Positions 23,064-33,230 of a stretch of DNA of 41,847 bases are shown here, one piece after another. Origin of the DNA: Candidatus Omnitrophota bacterium (lineage in GTDB: Bacteria > Omnitrophota > Gorgyraeia > JABMRG01); the NCBI GenBank assembly GCA_013202525.1, contig JABMQS010000001.1, positions 1 through 41,847 of the forward strand, written 5' to 3'. The stretch's first letter is position 1. Every line of letters begins with the position of its first letter. The position numbers and the translations under genes were made by a program. The notes beneath the pieces were generated by a model. That model made no database searches, was not told the origin of the DNA, and worked only from the letters and a program-made list of their open reading frames with translations.

Positions 23064-24551
23064 CTATTCTGACTTATGATTGTGGATCTTGCCGAATTCT
23101 GAAATAATATCGCCTGCCCACTTGTATATATTCTTTTCTTCAACAACAGCGCGCAGGGCAGCCATATGCTGCTTTCTCTCTTTCTTGGGCATCTCTATTG
23201 CCTGCTTTATCTTATCCGCAAACTCATCTATATCAAATGGGTTGATATATAGGGAATCTGTCAGCTCGCGGGCTGCGCCTGTGAAGTGGCTCAAAAGCAG
23301 CGTCCCGTCACCGTCAACACGGGAAGATATATACTCCTTGGCAACAATATTCATGCCGTCATGCAAGGAACTGACAACGCAGATATCTGCAAGCCTGTAA
23401 AAGGCCAGGATATCCTTGAATGAGAGATGGCGCCTCACCATGATTATAGGCGCCCAATCTTCAGTCGAGTACTTCCAGTTTATCTCCTCTACCACGGCGT
23501 TGATCTTATCGTTTAAGTCCTTATACTCCTTAAGGTGGATACGGCTCAAATCGCCCATCTGCACAAAAGCAATCTTACCTCTATACTTAGGGTATTTCTC
23601 CAGGAATCTATCCAGGGCCCTGATCCTCTCGACTATGCCCTTGGTATAATCTATCCTGTCGAGCCCAAAAATAAGGTGGTCTATGCTGTTTAAGCCGTAT
23701 TCCCCTTTAAGCTGCACCATAGCCTTTTCAACCTCGCCGGTACTGGCTTTTGAGGATAGGGCGCTGAAATCCACGCTTATCGGAAATGCCCTTATGAGCG
23801 TCTCGTGGCCCTTGTAAACTATAGAGTAGCGCTCACGGTCTATCCTTGCCTCAAGCGTCTTATCCACTGTATCAAGGAAGTTCTCACAATGATAACGTAT
23901 ATGAAACCCCAGGAGATCATTGGCAAGCAGGCCCTTCAATATCTCTTTTTTCTTAGGGCAGATACGAAAGACCTCTGAATTTGGCCAGGGTATATGCCAG
24001 AAATGGGATACTATCAGATCGGGTCTTTTTTCCTTAAGCAATTGCGGCAATAGGGTGAGGTGATAATCCTGCACCCAGACAAAGGCCTCTTTCTTGCCTA
24101 CTTCTTCCATTACCGCATCCGCGAATTTCTTATTTACCTCAACGTAGTGCTTCCACTCGTCTGCGCGGAACTCCGGTCTCGTATAGGCTATATGTGAGAG
24201 CGGCCATAAGGCCCTGTTGGAGAAACCATAATAATAGCCCGCTTCCTCCTCTTTACTCAGCCAGATCCTGCGCAGGTTATAAAGCTTCTCATCCGGGGGA
24301 ACCTTTACGTGGTCTTTGTCATCGACGACCTTTTTGTCCGCATTCCCGGATCCGAAAGCGACCCATACGCCGCCACAGGCACGCATGACAGGGTCCAGGG
24401 CAGTGACAGCGCCGCCCGTAGGACGGCTGCATTCAATCTTGCCCTCTCTCATCACATGGACGTAGGGCTCGCGGTTTGAGACTATCACAAGCAGCCTGTC
24501 GCCTAAGATATCTTTTACCGTATTTTGAAGGTCCCTCTTTGAAAAGGCCAT
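23064..24551 (-). CDS. otsA: Trehalose-6-phosphate synthase (GT20 family)
   Basis: GT-B glycosyltransferase expected to join glucose from a nucleotide sugar to glucose-6-phosphate. 495 residues. VWVQDYHLTLLPQLL and FWHIPWPNSEVF are donor/acceptor motifs, FGLDRIDYTKGIVERI is the phosphate-binding segment and SSLHDGMNIVAKEYI the C-terminal nucleotide-sugar motif. The N-terminal motif reads VIVSNREPY rather than the usual SNRLP, so the protein belongs to a divergent GT20 branch and acceptor use is less certain. The otsB partner 3 bp downstream strongly supports trehalose. mscS lies 8 bp upstream. Confidence 0.9.
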   Translation of the reverse strand: MAFSKRDLQNTVKDILGDRLLVIVSNREPYVHVMREGKIECSRPTGGAVTALDPVMRACGGVWVAFGSGNADKKVVDDKDHVKVPPDEKLYNLRRIWLSKEEEAGYYYGFSNRALWPLSHIAYTRPEFRADEWKHYVEVNKKFADAVMEEVGKKEAFVWVQDYHLTLLPQLLKEKRPDLIVSHFWHIPWPNSEVFRICPKKKEILKGLLANDLLGFHIRYHCENFLDTVDKTLEARIDRERYSIVYKGHETLIRAFPISVDFSALSSKASTGEVEKAMVQLKGEYGLNSIDHLIFGLDRIDYTKGIVERIRALDRFLEKYPKYRGKIAFVQMGDLSRIHLKEYKDLNDKINAVVEEINWKYSTEDWAPIIMVRRHLSFKDILAFYRLADICVVSSLHDGMNIVAKEYISSRVDGDGTLLLSHFTGAARELTDSLYINPFDIDEFADKIKQAIEMPKKERKQHMAALRAVVEEKNIYKWAGDIISEFGKIHNHKSE

Positions 24552-24559
24552 CTCTTTGC

Positions 24560-25606
24560 CTACTTTTCCTGGTATATGGTTCTTATGGGGAATGGTATCT
24601 CAATGCCCTCTTTGCCATATCTCTTATGGAGGGCCTTTATGAATTCATGCTTTACGAGGTAGTTGTCGACAAACTCCTTTGCCCTTAATATAACTGTGAA
24701 GTCTATGCTGAAATCCCCGAATGTATGGTACCTTATAAACGGATCAAACTCCGGTACGCCGCCTTTTACCTTCTGCAGGACCTCCTTTGCCACCTCGATA
24801 GTCACCCTCTCTACCCGCTCGAGATCGCTGTCATAGTGGACACCCACCTGCACAAGAACCGCCAGCTCTTTCTCCGGGTAGTAGTAATTTGTAAGGACAC
24901 TGTTTACCAGCTTGGAGTTGGGTATTACAACCGTATTGTTCGGCAGCATACGTATCTTTACGGAACGCCAGCCTATCTGTTCTACATACCCTTCATCGCC
25001 TGAATCCAGCTTTACGAACTGCCCTACCTGGACCGGCTTGTCGATCAATATGTGCAGTCCGGCAAAGAAATTCGAGAGTGTATCCTGAAGCGCAAGGGCC
25101 ACAGCCAGGCTGCCTATGCCCATGGCCGTTATAAGCGTGGTTATCTTGACGCCGAGAGAATCCAGCAGTATCATCACGCCGATGGCGAGAATAGCGGTCT
25201 TTACAAAATTCCGTGTCAGGTTTGTAACAGGCAGAGCGGGCACGATCTTGCCGGCGTATACAGACAAAAACTTAGAGACACCGTTCGCCAGGGCCCATGT
25301 AACAGATAGTATAATAAGGCTCAACAGGCACCTGTCTATAATAAGGTCCCAGCGGTTGGAAAGGTCGGGAAGGAGCTGTAAAGCAAAATAGAAAGCGGGA
25401 ATTATAACCCAAAGGGCTGAAGGCCCTTTTACGGTTTCGAGCACAAGATCATCGATCTGCGTCCGAGTCCTGGAGGTAGCCTTGTGAAGAAATTTTATAA
25501 GTATGGCCCTTATAATAAAACCCGCCAGCACCAGGGCTATAAACACGGCCGTTGCCAGAAAAACCTTCATCCCTGCAGTACTCAATATTTCGTTAAGGTT
25601 TTGCAT
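24560..25606 (-). CDS. Small-conductance mechanosensitive channel (MscS family)
   Basis: Inner-membrane channel that opens on hypo-osmotic shock to release solutes. 348 residues with four to five membrane helices, more than the three of E. coli MscS. The pore-helix region is TTLITAMGIGSLAVALALQD followed by TLSNFFAGLHILIDKPVQVG, the MscS signature, and the cytoplasmic beta domain has DEGYVEQIGWRSVKIRML and VVIPNSKLVNS. First gene of mscS-otsA-otsB, with a promoter at 25700-25728 and a leader of about 90 bases that can fold a GGGTT/AACCC hairpin (25655-25669). Solute release and compatible-solute synthesis are thus co-transcribed. Confidence 0.93.
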   Translation of the reverse strand: MQNLNEILSTAGMKVFLATAVFIALVLAGFIIRAILIKFLHKATSRTRTQIDDLVLETVKGPSALWVIIPAFYFALQLLPDLSNRWDLIIDRCLLSLIILSVTWALANGVSKFLSVYAGKIVPALPVTNLTRNFVKTAILAIGVMILLDSLGVKITTLITAMGIGSLAVALALQDTLSNFFAGLHILIDKPVQVGQFVKLDSGDEGYVEQIGWRSVKIRMLPNNTVVIPNSKLVNSVLTNYYYPEKELAVLVQVGVHYDSDLERVERVTIEVAKEVLQKVKGGVPEFDPFIRYHTFGDFSIDFTVILRAKEFVDNYLVKHEFIKALHKRYGKEGIEIPFPIRTIYQEK

Positions 25607-25699
25607 GATCTCACATAAGGAATTTTGGAGTGAACTTCTCTACCCCTTCTTGGGTTAGCAGAACCCGAAAGAAAGAGGCCGCATGAACTACAAAGTAGT

Positions 25700-25728
25700 A
25701 TTCTATCTTAAAAAAAGGGCTTTGTCAA
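25700..25728 (-). promoter_or_regulatory. Sigma70 promoter of mscS-otsAB
   Basis: On the minus strand TTGACA (25723-25728) and TAGAAT (25700-25705) are separated by exactly 17 bases. It begins 8 bases after the recJ stop. The leader is about 90 bases and contains a small hairpin near 25655-25669. Confidence 0.85.
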
Positions 25729-25735
25729 ACACTTT

Positions 25736-27487
25736 TTAGGAGGGGGTGCCTACCTGCCTGCCGGTAGGCAGGCCTGCAACAGCTTGAGGGCTGCCGCTCT
25801 CTGACAAACGTAAGTCTTTCAATTGCAGCTGGATAGAGGTGATCCCCTTGTAAGTATTCAGGTTGCAGGCATAGGCTATATCCACCTTCTGCCCCAGGGG
25901 ATCGCTGGGCAGGGCATCTGCCATCTTAAAACCTATGGCCTCTGCTGTCTTCTTGCCGTCTGTTACCCACATCTTTATGCCATCCCGCCTTAACAGCTTG
26001 GGGAGGCTTCGTATGCTGAGGCCGCAGGACGAGAAGACCGGCTTGGGGTTGCCCAAACCAAAGGGGCTCAGCTCATCTAACTCAAGAAGCAGTTTCTTGC
26101 TAAGGGATGATAAGGGCATCTCAACATCTATATTTACAACGGGTATAAGATCCGTAGGCAGTATCCTTTCGCGGGCCAGGGTATTTATCCTCTTCTTAAA
26201 ATCGAGGAGTCTATTCCTGCTCATAGAAAGCCCTGCCGCGTACTTATGGCCCCCATATGTCTTTAGAAGGTTCGAACACTCGCTCAAGGCCTCAAAGAGA
26301 TGAAAGTTCTTTATGGAGCGCGCGGAACCCTTTGTCTCATTGCCGGTTGTGGACATCATTATCGTGGGCCTGTAGAACCTATCCACGAGTCTTGAGGCGA
26401 CAATACCTATAACCCCATGGTGCCATTCCTCATCCTCAAGGACTATGACCAGGTTTTCTTTAAAATCCATCTCCCGCTCTACCTTGGCGAGGGCCTGTTT
26501 CAAGACCGCCTCTTCCATCTTCTGGCGGTTCCTGTTTTCCCGATCGAGTGTACGGGCCAGCTCCCTTGCCTCATCATCATTATCGGTAAGAAGCAGCTGC
26601 AGGGAGAGTTCGGGCGAGCCGAGCCTGCCCATGGCGTTTATGCGCGGGCCCAGCATAAAGCCGACATAATGCGATGTTATATCCTTGCTTTTAAGATATG
26701 CCTTCTCTATAAGGGCCTTTAAGCCCTTCTTTTTAGTATGGGTGAGCTGATCGAGGCCGCTCTTTACGAGTATCCTATTCTCACCGATAAGCGGCACTAC
26801 ATCCGCTACCGTGCCGAGACAGACAAGGTCGAGATGCTCGTAGAGCGAGTTGTTGTCCCTGCCCAACAGGGCAGATGCGAGTTTAAAGGCAACACCGACA
26901 CCTGAGAGGCTCTTGTCCGGATAATCACAGCCTTTCTGTAAGGGGTTTATTATGGCATATGCCTCGGGCAGGTCCTGCCGTGGATTGTGGTGGTCTGTTA
27001 TGATCGTCTCTATGCCAAGACGGTTCAGCTCCTTGACCTCATCGCATGCGGTGATACCGCAGTCGACTGTTATAAGAAGATCGATCTTGCTCTTATGGAT
27101 CTTGACTATGGCCTTCTTGTTAAGGCCGTAACCTTCCTCGAGGCGGTTCGGTATGTAGTGCTTCACATCCGAGCCCATGCCCTTAAAGATAAGGCTTAAC
27201 AGTGCCGTGGCTGAGATGCCGTCGACATCATAGTCCCCATAGATCATTATCCTCTCTTTTTTGTGTATGGCCTTCTTTATCCTTGCGGCCGCACGGGCCA
27301 TATCCTTCATCAGTAAGGCATCATGAAGATTCAAAAGGCTGGGCCTTAAGAAGTCTTCTGCCTTCTCAGGAGTCTCTATATTACGGTTGATGAGGAGTTG
27401 GGCTACTATGGGGGATATCAAGAGAGTCTCTGATAATCTCTTTTGAGCGGATGGGTCTTTTTCTTTAGCTTTCCAGATCTTTCTCAT
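25736..27487 (-). CDS. recJ: Single-stranded-DNA-specific exonuclease RecJ
   Basis: 5'-3' exonuclease on single-stranded DNA for recombination and repair. 583 residues. DHH-phosphoesterase motifs follow in order: MIYGDYDVDGISATALL, LLITVDCGIT, TIITDHHNPRQDLP and GVGVAFKLA. The DHHA1 region has HGVIGIVASRLVDRFYRPT and GSARSIKNFHLFEALSEC. The last 19 or so residues (QAVAGLPTGRQVGTPS) are encoded by a palindromic repeat (25747-25770) and look like an added tail. The start overlaps the CDF gene by 23 bp. Last gene of the long run before the mscS promoter. Confidence 0.95.
   Translation of the reverse strand: MRKIWKAKEKDPSAQKRLSETLLISPIVAQLLINRNIETPEKAEDFLRPSLLNLHDALLMKDMARAAARIKKAIHKKERIMIYGDYDVDGISATALLSLIFKGMGSDVKHYIPNRLEEGYGLNKKAIVKIHKSKIDLLITVDCGITACDEVKELNRLGIETIITDHHNPRQDLPEAYAIINPLQKGCDYPDKSLSGVGVAFKLASALLGRDNNSLYEHLDLVCLGTVADVVPLIGENRILVKSGLDQLTHTKKKGLKALIEKAYLKSKDITSHYVGFMLGPRINAMGRLGSPELSLQLLLTDNDDEARELARTLDRENRNRQKMEEAVLKQALAKVEREMDFKENLVIVLEDEEWHHGVIGIVASRLVDRFYRPTIMMSTTGNETKGSARSIKNFHLFEALSECSNLLKTYGGHKYAAGLSMSRNRLLDFKKRINTLARERILPTDLIPVVNIDVEMPLSSLSKKLLLELDELSPFGLGNPKPVFSSCGLSIRSLPKLLRRDGIKMWVTDGKKTAEAIGFKMADALPSDPLGQKVDIAYACNLNTYKGITSIQLQLKDLRLSESGSPQAVAGLPTGRQVGTPS
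25747..25770. repeat. Palindromic repeat inside the recJ 3' end
   Basis: TGCCTAC (25747-25753) pairs with GTAGGCA (25764-25770), and the CCTGCC/GGCAGG core gives alternative pairing. A related perfect 18-bp palindrome (GCCTGCCGGCCGGCAGGC) lies at 30610-30627 between yajC and secDF. Read on the minus strand it encodes LPTGRQVG. Confidence 0.75.
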
Positions 27488-28349
27488 CTATTGTGTCGGG
27501 CTCTATATGTACGGTTATATCGGTGATCCCTGTTATTTTTTCTTTAATGGCCTCTTCTATCGTGTTGGCCAGCTGGTGAGCCTTGGCCACATCCATGCTG
27601 CCCTCGACAAGGACATGCAGATCAACATAGATATCATCGGGACGCCCCCTTTCCCTTATCTTGTGGCAGCCCTTGACCCCTTCGATGCCTGCAACTATGC
27701 CCTTTAGTTCATCCGATATCCCGGCGGCACGGTCGCATAGCACATCGGAGGACTCTTTCAGTATCTCAATGGCTCCATGGCCTATGAACAGGGCTATGGC
27801 AATAGAGACGATGGCATCTATCATCGGAAAGCCGGATTTTACGGCAAGCAGGGTAAAGACCACAGCCACGGAGACCAGTATGTCGCTTCTGGTGTGAAAC
27901 GAATCGGCCTTCAGTATATCGCTTCCAAGTTCCCTGGCCTTGCCGCGCTCATAGGCAAAGACAAAACAGTTTATCATTATGGTAAATGCCATGACCACAA
28001 AGCTGATGGCCGTAACATCGGGTATGACCGGATTAAAAAGGCGAACTATGCCTCCCCTGATAAGGTTAAACGAGATCAGGAACAGAAGCATTGCTATGAC
28101 TATCGTCGCAAAGGTCTCATACTTCTTGTGGCCGTAGGGGTGGTCCTTGTCTGTTGGCTGGGAGGCGATCCATATACCGACGATGCCGATTATGTTGGAG
28201 GCGCCGTCTGCGAAGGAGTGAAACCCGTCAGCGCTCATGGCTGTCGACTTTGTCATAAACCCGTATATGATCTTTGCCGCGGCGACAAGCCAGTTCAGCG
28301 CCAGTATCGCAATGAGTATATTACGTATCCTGAGAGAACGAGTATTCAT
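27465..28349 (-). CDS. Cation diffusion facilitator family metal transporter
   Basis: Inner-membrane divalent-metal/proton antiporter (Zn, Fe, Mn, Co or Cd). 294 residues from the ATG at 28349. Six membrane helices are visible. The metal-site helices read SADGFHSFADGASN (helix II, xxDxxxD variant) and KADSFHTRSDILVS (helix V, HxxxD). DHPYGHKKYE is the typical inter-helix loop, and a cytoplasmic ferredoxin-like domain (DIYVDLHVLVEG) closes the protein. An upstream ATG (28391) overlaps the secDF end and gives a non-family N-terminus, so 28349 is preferred. Metal specificity cannot be read from the sequence. Confidence 0.9.
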   Translation of the reverse strand: MNTRSLRIRNILIAILALNWLVAAAKIIYGFMTKSTAMSADGFHSFADGASNIIGIVGIWIASQPTDKDHPYGHKKYETFATIVIAMLLFLISFNLIRGGIVRLFNPVIPDVTAISFVVMAFTIMINCFVFAYERGKARELGSDILKADSFHTRSDILVSVAVVFTLLAVKSGFPMIDAIVSIAIALFIGHGAIEILKESSDVLCDRAAGISDELKGIVAGIEGVKGCHKIRERGRPDDIYVDLHVLVEGSMDVAKAHQLANTIEEAIKEKITGITDITVHIEPDTIDEKDLES

Positions 28350-28374
28350 ATAGAACGGGGAACGGGTCCCCCTT

Positions 28375-30582
28375 TTACTTTCTTCGCCCATGCCAGAGTA
28401 TCAGGAGCGGGCTGGCAATAAATATGGTGGAATATATACCGGATATAATCCCGATTATGAGACAGAAGGCAAAATTATTCAGTACTACCCCGCCATAAAA
28501 GAACAGGGCAAATGCCGTAAAGAGCGTGGTAAGCGTAGTAAATATGGTCCTTGCCAGCGTCTGGTTTACACTCAGGTTTATGAGCTCGACAAAGGTCATC
28601 TTTCTCAGGAGCCTTACGTTTTCACGTATCCTGTCGTAGATGACAACGGTGTCGTTTATAGAATAACCGGCTACGGTCAATATCGCCGCCACAACAGTCA
28701 GGTCAAACTCCCTGCCCGTTATAGCCATTGCCCCTACTACTATAAGGACGTCATGGAAGAGCGCTATTACACCGGCCAGGCCGTACTCCCAGTGCTTAAA
28801 CCTGAATCCGATATATACGAGTATACCCAAAAGCCCCAGCAGCAGTGCGCGTATGGCATTCTTGCGCAGCATCCTTCCCACCGAAGGCCCTACCTTCTCA
28901 ATGCGCATGAGCTCATAGCTGTTATCCTCAAAAGAGCTCTTCAGTGTATCATTGATCATGCCATGGGTGTCCTCCGGCGTCCTTATGAGTATCTCACGGT
29001 TTCCGGAGAGCCTCTGTATGGATATGCCCTTTACGCCCAGGTTGTGCAGCGAACCCCTTACCCTGGCAATGTCTATCGGGTTTTCAAATTGAAACTGCTG
29101 CAGGGTTCCTCCTGTAAAGTCCACACCAAAATTTTTGCCTCCGCGCATCGTAAAGATGGTAAGGCCTATAAGTATAATGGATATGGAGATCCCGTAGCAT
29201 ACCTTTCTCTTTGCTATAAAGTTTATCTTGGTGTCCTTGATCCATCTGAGCATCCTGATGGTCTTAAAGTTCGGAGAAAGCGAAAGCAGCTGGAATATCG
29301 TGCGCGTGACAAAGAGCGATGTAAACAGGCTTGCAAATATACCTATCGTAAGGGTCATGGCAAAGCCCCTGATAGGCCCTGTCCCGAACTGGAACAGGAG
29401 TACCGCGGCTATCAGCGTTGTAAGATTTGAATCTATGATGGCGCTGAATGCCTTCTGGTAGCCTGTGGCTATCGCGCTGCGCACGGTCTTTCCGGAACGA
29501 AGCTCCTCCCTTATCCTCTCATATATAAGGACGTTGGCATCGACCGCCATGCCGAGAGTCAGGATAAGGCCTGCTATGCCCGGCAGTGTCAGGGTAAAAT
29601 GAAAATACCCCATAACTCCCAGGATTATGATAAGGCTGAAGACGAGCGCTATAACCGCGACCACTCCGGCCAGAAGATAATAGATGATCATAAAAAGAAA
29701 GACCAGGCAGGCGCCTATCGCTATGGCCCTGATACCGCCTATAATAGAATCGCGGCCGAGCAGCGGGCCCACGGTCCTTTCTTCCTCTATCATGACCGGG
29801 GCAGGAAGCGCACCGGCACGCAGGACTATCGCGAGGTCATTGGCCTCTTCCGGGCTAAACCTTCCCTGTATCACGCCCTCGCCTCCGGGGATCCTCTCCT
29901 TTATAACAGGCGCTGACTTCACAACACCATCGAGCACAATGGCAAGCCTTCTGCCTGTATTCTCACCTGTCAATTTCGCAAACTTCCTTGCGCCTTCCTT
30001 ATTAAAGGTTATGCCGACAATGGGCTGGTTGAAGGCGGATTGGTCAAACTTGACTATGGCGTTTACCAGGTCTGCGCCCGTGACCTCTCCTGCCTCTTCC
30101 AGGATCAGCTTCTCGCCATCCTCGGTCTCTTTCAGCTCATAACCTTCGGGCACCTTTGACGACAGGGCCTCTTTAAGTTTTTCCGGATCAGATGATACGA
30201 GCCTGAATTCAAGGAGCGCGGTCTGGCCTATGAGCTCCAACGCCCGGTCCCTGTCCGTGACACCGGGAAGCTGGACCACGATTCCATCCTTGCCCTGCGC
30301 CGCTATAGAGACCTCCTTTACGCCAAACTGGTCTATCCTGTTTCTGATAACCTCAAGCGCCCGCTCAGGAGCACCGTCGGCCTCCTTAGGTGATAGCTTG
30401 GAGGTATCTACCTTCATGACCAGGTGCATTCCGCCCTGAAGATCGAGGCCAAGGTTTATCTTGCCCTCTCTTATGATGTCACCTGCTTTGTCCTTGATAC
30501 TTAATGGCGGCCAAAGGCTCCACAGGGATAGGCCTATAATAACCAGTATCAAAAGCACCTTCCATTTAAGGTTTTTGTGCAT
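28375..30582 (-). CDS. secDF: Fused protein translocase subunit SecDF
   Basis: Inner-membrane RND-type motor that uses proton-motive force to complete Sec export. 735 residues with SecD and SecF in one chain. The SecD half (about 1-450) has INLGLDLQGGMHLVMKVD, the periplasmic domain, then LTLGMAVDANVLIYERIREE. The SecF half (about 455-735) has NFGVDFTGGTLQQFQF and AGYSINDTVVIYDRIREN. About twelve membrane helices are expected. The ATG at 30582 has GGGAG 7 bases upstream, better than a TTG two codons earlier. It follows yajC, the usual order. Confidence 0.97.
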   Translation of the reverse strand: MHKNLKWKVLLILVIIGLSLWSLWPPLSIKDKAGDIIREGKINLGLDLQGGMHLVMKVDTSKLSPKEADGAPERALEVIRNRIDQFGVKEVSIAAQGKDGIVVQLPGVTDRDRALELIGQTALLEFRLVSSDPEKLKEALSSKVPEGYELKETEDGEKLILEEAGEVTGADLVNAIVKFDQSAFNQPIVGITFNKEGARKFAKLTGENTGRRLAIVLDGVVKSAPVIKERIPGGEGVIQGRFSPEEANDLAIVLRAGALPAPVMIEEERTVGPLLGRDSIIGGIRAIAIGACLVFLFMIIYYLLAGVVAVIALVFSLIIILGVMGYFHFTLTLPGIAGLILTLGMAVDANVLIYERIREELRSGKTVRSAIATGYQKAFSAIIDSNLTTLIAAVLLFQFGTGPIRGFAMTLTIGIFASLFTSLFVTRTIFQLLSLSPNFKTIRMLRWIKDTKINFIAKRKVCYGISISIILIGLTIFTMRGGKNFGVDFTGGTLQQFQFENPIDIARVRGSLHNLGVKGISIQRLSGNREILIRTPEDTHGMINDTLKSSFEDNSYELMRIEKVGPSVGRMLRKNAIRALLLGLLGILVYIGFRFKHWEYGLAGVIALFHDVLIVVGAMAITGREFDLTVVAAILTVAGYSINDTVVIYDRIRENVRLLRKMTFVELINLSVNQTLARTIFTTLTTLFTAFALFFYGGVVLNNFAFCLIIGIISGIYSTIFIASPLLILWHGRRK

Positions 30583-30609
30583 TCTCAAGCTCCCTTGTTT
30601 TCGTATATA

Positions 30610-30627
30610 GCCTGCCGGCCGGCAGGC
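30610..30627. repeat. Perfect 18-bp palindrome between yajC and secDF
   Basis: GCCTGCCGG followed by its exact reverse complement CCGGCAGGC. Related to the repeat in the recJ 3' end (25747-25770). Confidence 0.85.
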
Positions 30628-30638
30628 AGGTCTTTTGG

Positions 30639-30971
30639 TTAATCGCCGGCTGTCTGCTTCTTTACTCCGGATACTGCCGTCCTCGAGACCTCTATCTTTA
30701 CATTATCATCGACCCTGACAACAAACGTAGTGGGTTTTACATTTACCACAGTGCCGTGGATACCGCCTGTTGTTATAACCTCATCGTTCTTCTTAAGCTG
30801 TGATACCATAGCATTGTGGTCCTTCTGTTTCTTCTGCTGCGGCCTTATCAGAAGAAAATAGAATATCGCAAACATCAGAATAAGCGGCATAAAACTAAGA
30901 AGCGGGCTTGGCGATCCCTGTCCCTGCGCCTGCGGCGTCTGTCCCATTGCATATGCTATAGACTCAAACAT
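30639..30971 (-). CDS. yajC: Sec translocase accessory subunit YajC
   Basis: Small inner-membrane protein associated with SecDF. 110 residues. A Gly/Gln-rich N-terminus is followed by one membrane helix (about 25-42), then FYFLLIRPQQKKQKDH, the family signature, and a soluble beta domain with GDEVITTGG-like sequence (NDEVITTGGIHGTVV). A strong GGAGG sits 6 bases before the ATG. It lies between tgt and secDF, the classic tgt-yajC-secD-secF order. Confidence 0.95.
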   Translation of the reverse strand: MFESIAYAMGQTPQAQGQGSPSPLLSFMPLILMFAIFYFLLIRPQQKKQKDHNAMVSQLKKNDEVITTGGIHGTVVNVKPTTFVVRVDDNVKIEVSRTAVSGVKKQTAGD

Positions 30972-30984
30972 TTATACCTCCAAT

Positions 30985-32184
<1,200 letters not shown>

Positions 32185-32189
32185 CTATC

Positions 32190-33227
32190 TCATAGGACAA
32201 GCATTGCATCGCCATAACTGTAGAAACGATACCGTAAGTCTATGGCTTTTTGATATGCCCTCAATATATGCTCACGCCCCGCAAACGCAGAGACGAGCAT
32301 AAGCAGTGTGGTGTGGGGCAGGTGAAAGTTGGTCAATAACGCATCCGTAATCTTAAATTTATAACCTGGATAGATGAAAAGGTCTGTTTTGCAGCTTTCA
32401 GCCTTCAGCTCACAGCCTGCGGCTTCCTCTTTAGCGGAGGCCTCCAGCGCACGGCATGCGGTCGTGCCCACAGCTATAACCCTGTTGTTGTTTCTTTTGG
32501 CATTGTTCACCTTACCGGCCGCCTCCCCTGAAATACTGTAATACTCTTTATGCATCTTGTGCTTGCTGATATCTTCTTCCGTAACAGGCTTGAAGGTGGC
32601 ATAACCCACGTGGAGCGTGATATAGGCGATATCGACACCCTTGGCCTTGATCGCGTTTATAAGATCATCTGTAAAATGCAAACCTGCTGTCGGCGCTGCT
32701 ATCGCACCTGTATTCTTTGCATAGACCGTCTGGTACCTGTTCTCATCCTCTGCGGCCACATCCCTCTTTATGTACGGCGGCAAAGGAACCCTGCCTATCT
32801 TCTCCAACAGGCCGGTGAGGTCGCCTTCGGCCTTAAAGCGAAGCAGTCTGAATTCACCCTCTATGCCAATGATCTCCGCCTTCAGCAGACCGTCTCCGAA
32901 CACTACCGTTGTGCCCTGCTTCAGCTTACGGGAGGGTTTGCATAACGCGGCATAGAGATCATCCTCTCTTCTGTCGCTGAGCAATACCTCGACTTTGCCC
33001 TCAAGGCCTTCCCTATTTCCCAGAAGCCGCGCCTTAAACACCTTCGTATCGTTTAAAACAAGCAGGTCGCCTTTTTTAAAAAATGTGAGCACCTCTTTAA
33101 AGCTGCTATCCTTTAACCTGCCGCTATCTCTGTGAAGGACAAGGAGTTTTGATGCATCGCGCTCCGGGAGGGGGTGCTGGGCTATCAGTTCCCTGGGTAG
33201 ATCATAATCAAAATCGGAAAGTCTCAT
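32190..33227 (-). CDS. queA: S-adenosylmethionine:tRNA ribosyltransferase-isomerase
   Basis: Transfers and rearranges the ribose of SAM onto preQ1-tRNA to give epoxyqueuosine. 345 residues. FDYDLPRELIAQHPLPERD opens the protein, and FLVLNDTKV-like LLVLNDTKVFKARL, AAPTAGLHFT and HVGYATFKPV are family motifs. TDLFIYPGYKF and LTNFHLPHTTLLMLVSAFAG lie near the C-terminus. Residues about 266-278 (KEEAAGCELKAESC) are extra relative to the family and coincide with a CAGCTTTCAGCCTTCAGCTC repeat. Starts 3 bp after the SpoIID gene and forms a queuosine set with tgt and queH. Confidence 0.96.
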   Translation of the reverse strand: MRLSDFDYDLPRELIAQHPLPERDASKLLVLHRDSGRLKDSSFKEVLTFFKKGDLLVLNDTKVFKARLLGNREGLEGKVEVLLSDRREDDLYAALCKPSRKLKQGTTVVFGDGLLKAEIIGIEGEFRLLRFKAEGDLTGLLEKIGRVPLPPYIKRDVAAEDENRYQTVYAKNTGAIAAPTAGLHFTDDLINAIKAKGVDIAYITLHVGYATFKPVTEEDISKHKMHKEYYSISGEAAGKVNNAKRNNNRVIAVGTTACRALEASAKEEAAGCELKAESCKTDLFIYPGYKFKITDALLTNFHLPHTTLLMLVSAFAGREHILRAYQKAIDLRYRFYSYGDAMLVL

Positions 33228-33230
33228 CTT

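Noticed and set aside
28390-29430. Long plus-strand open frame (346 codons) opposite secDF
   Set aside because: It lies antisense to a fully conserved gene, with low-complexity Tyr/Lys/Arg-rich composition and no family motif; a shadow frame.
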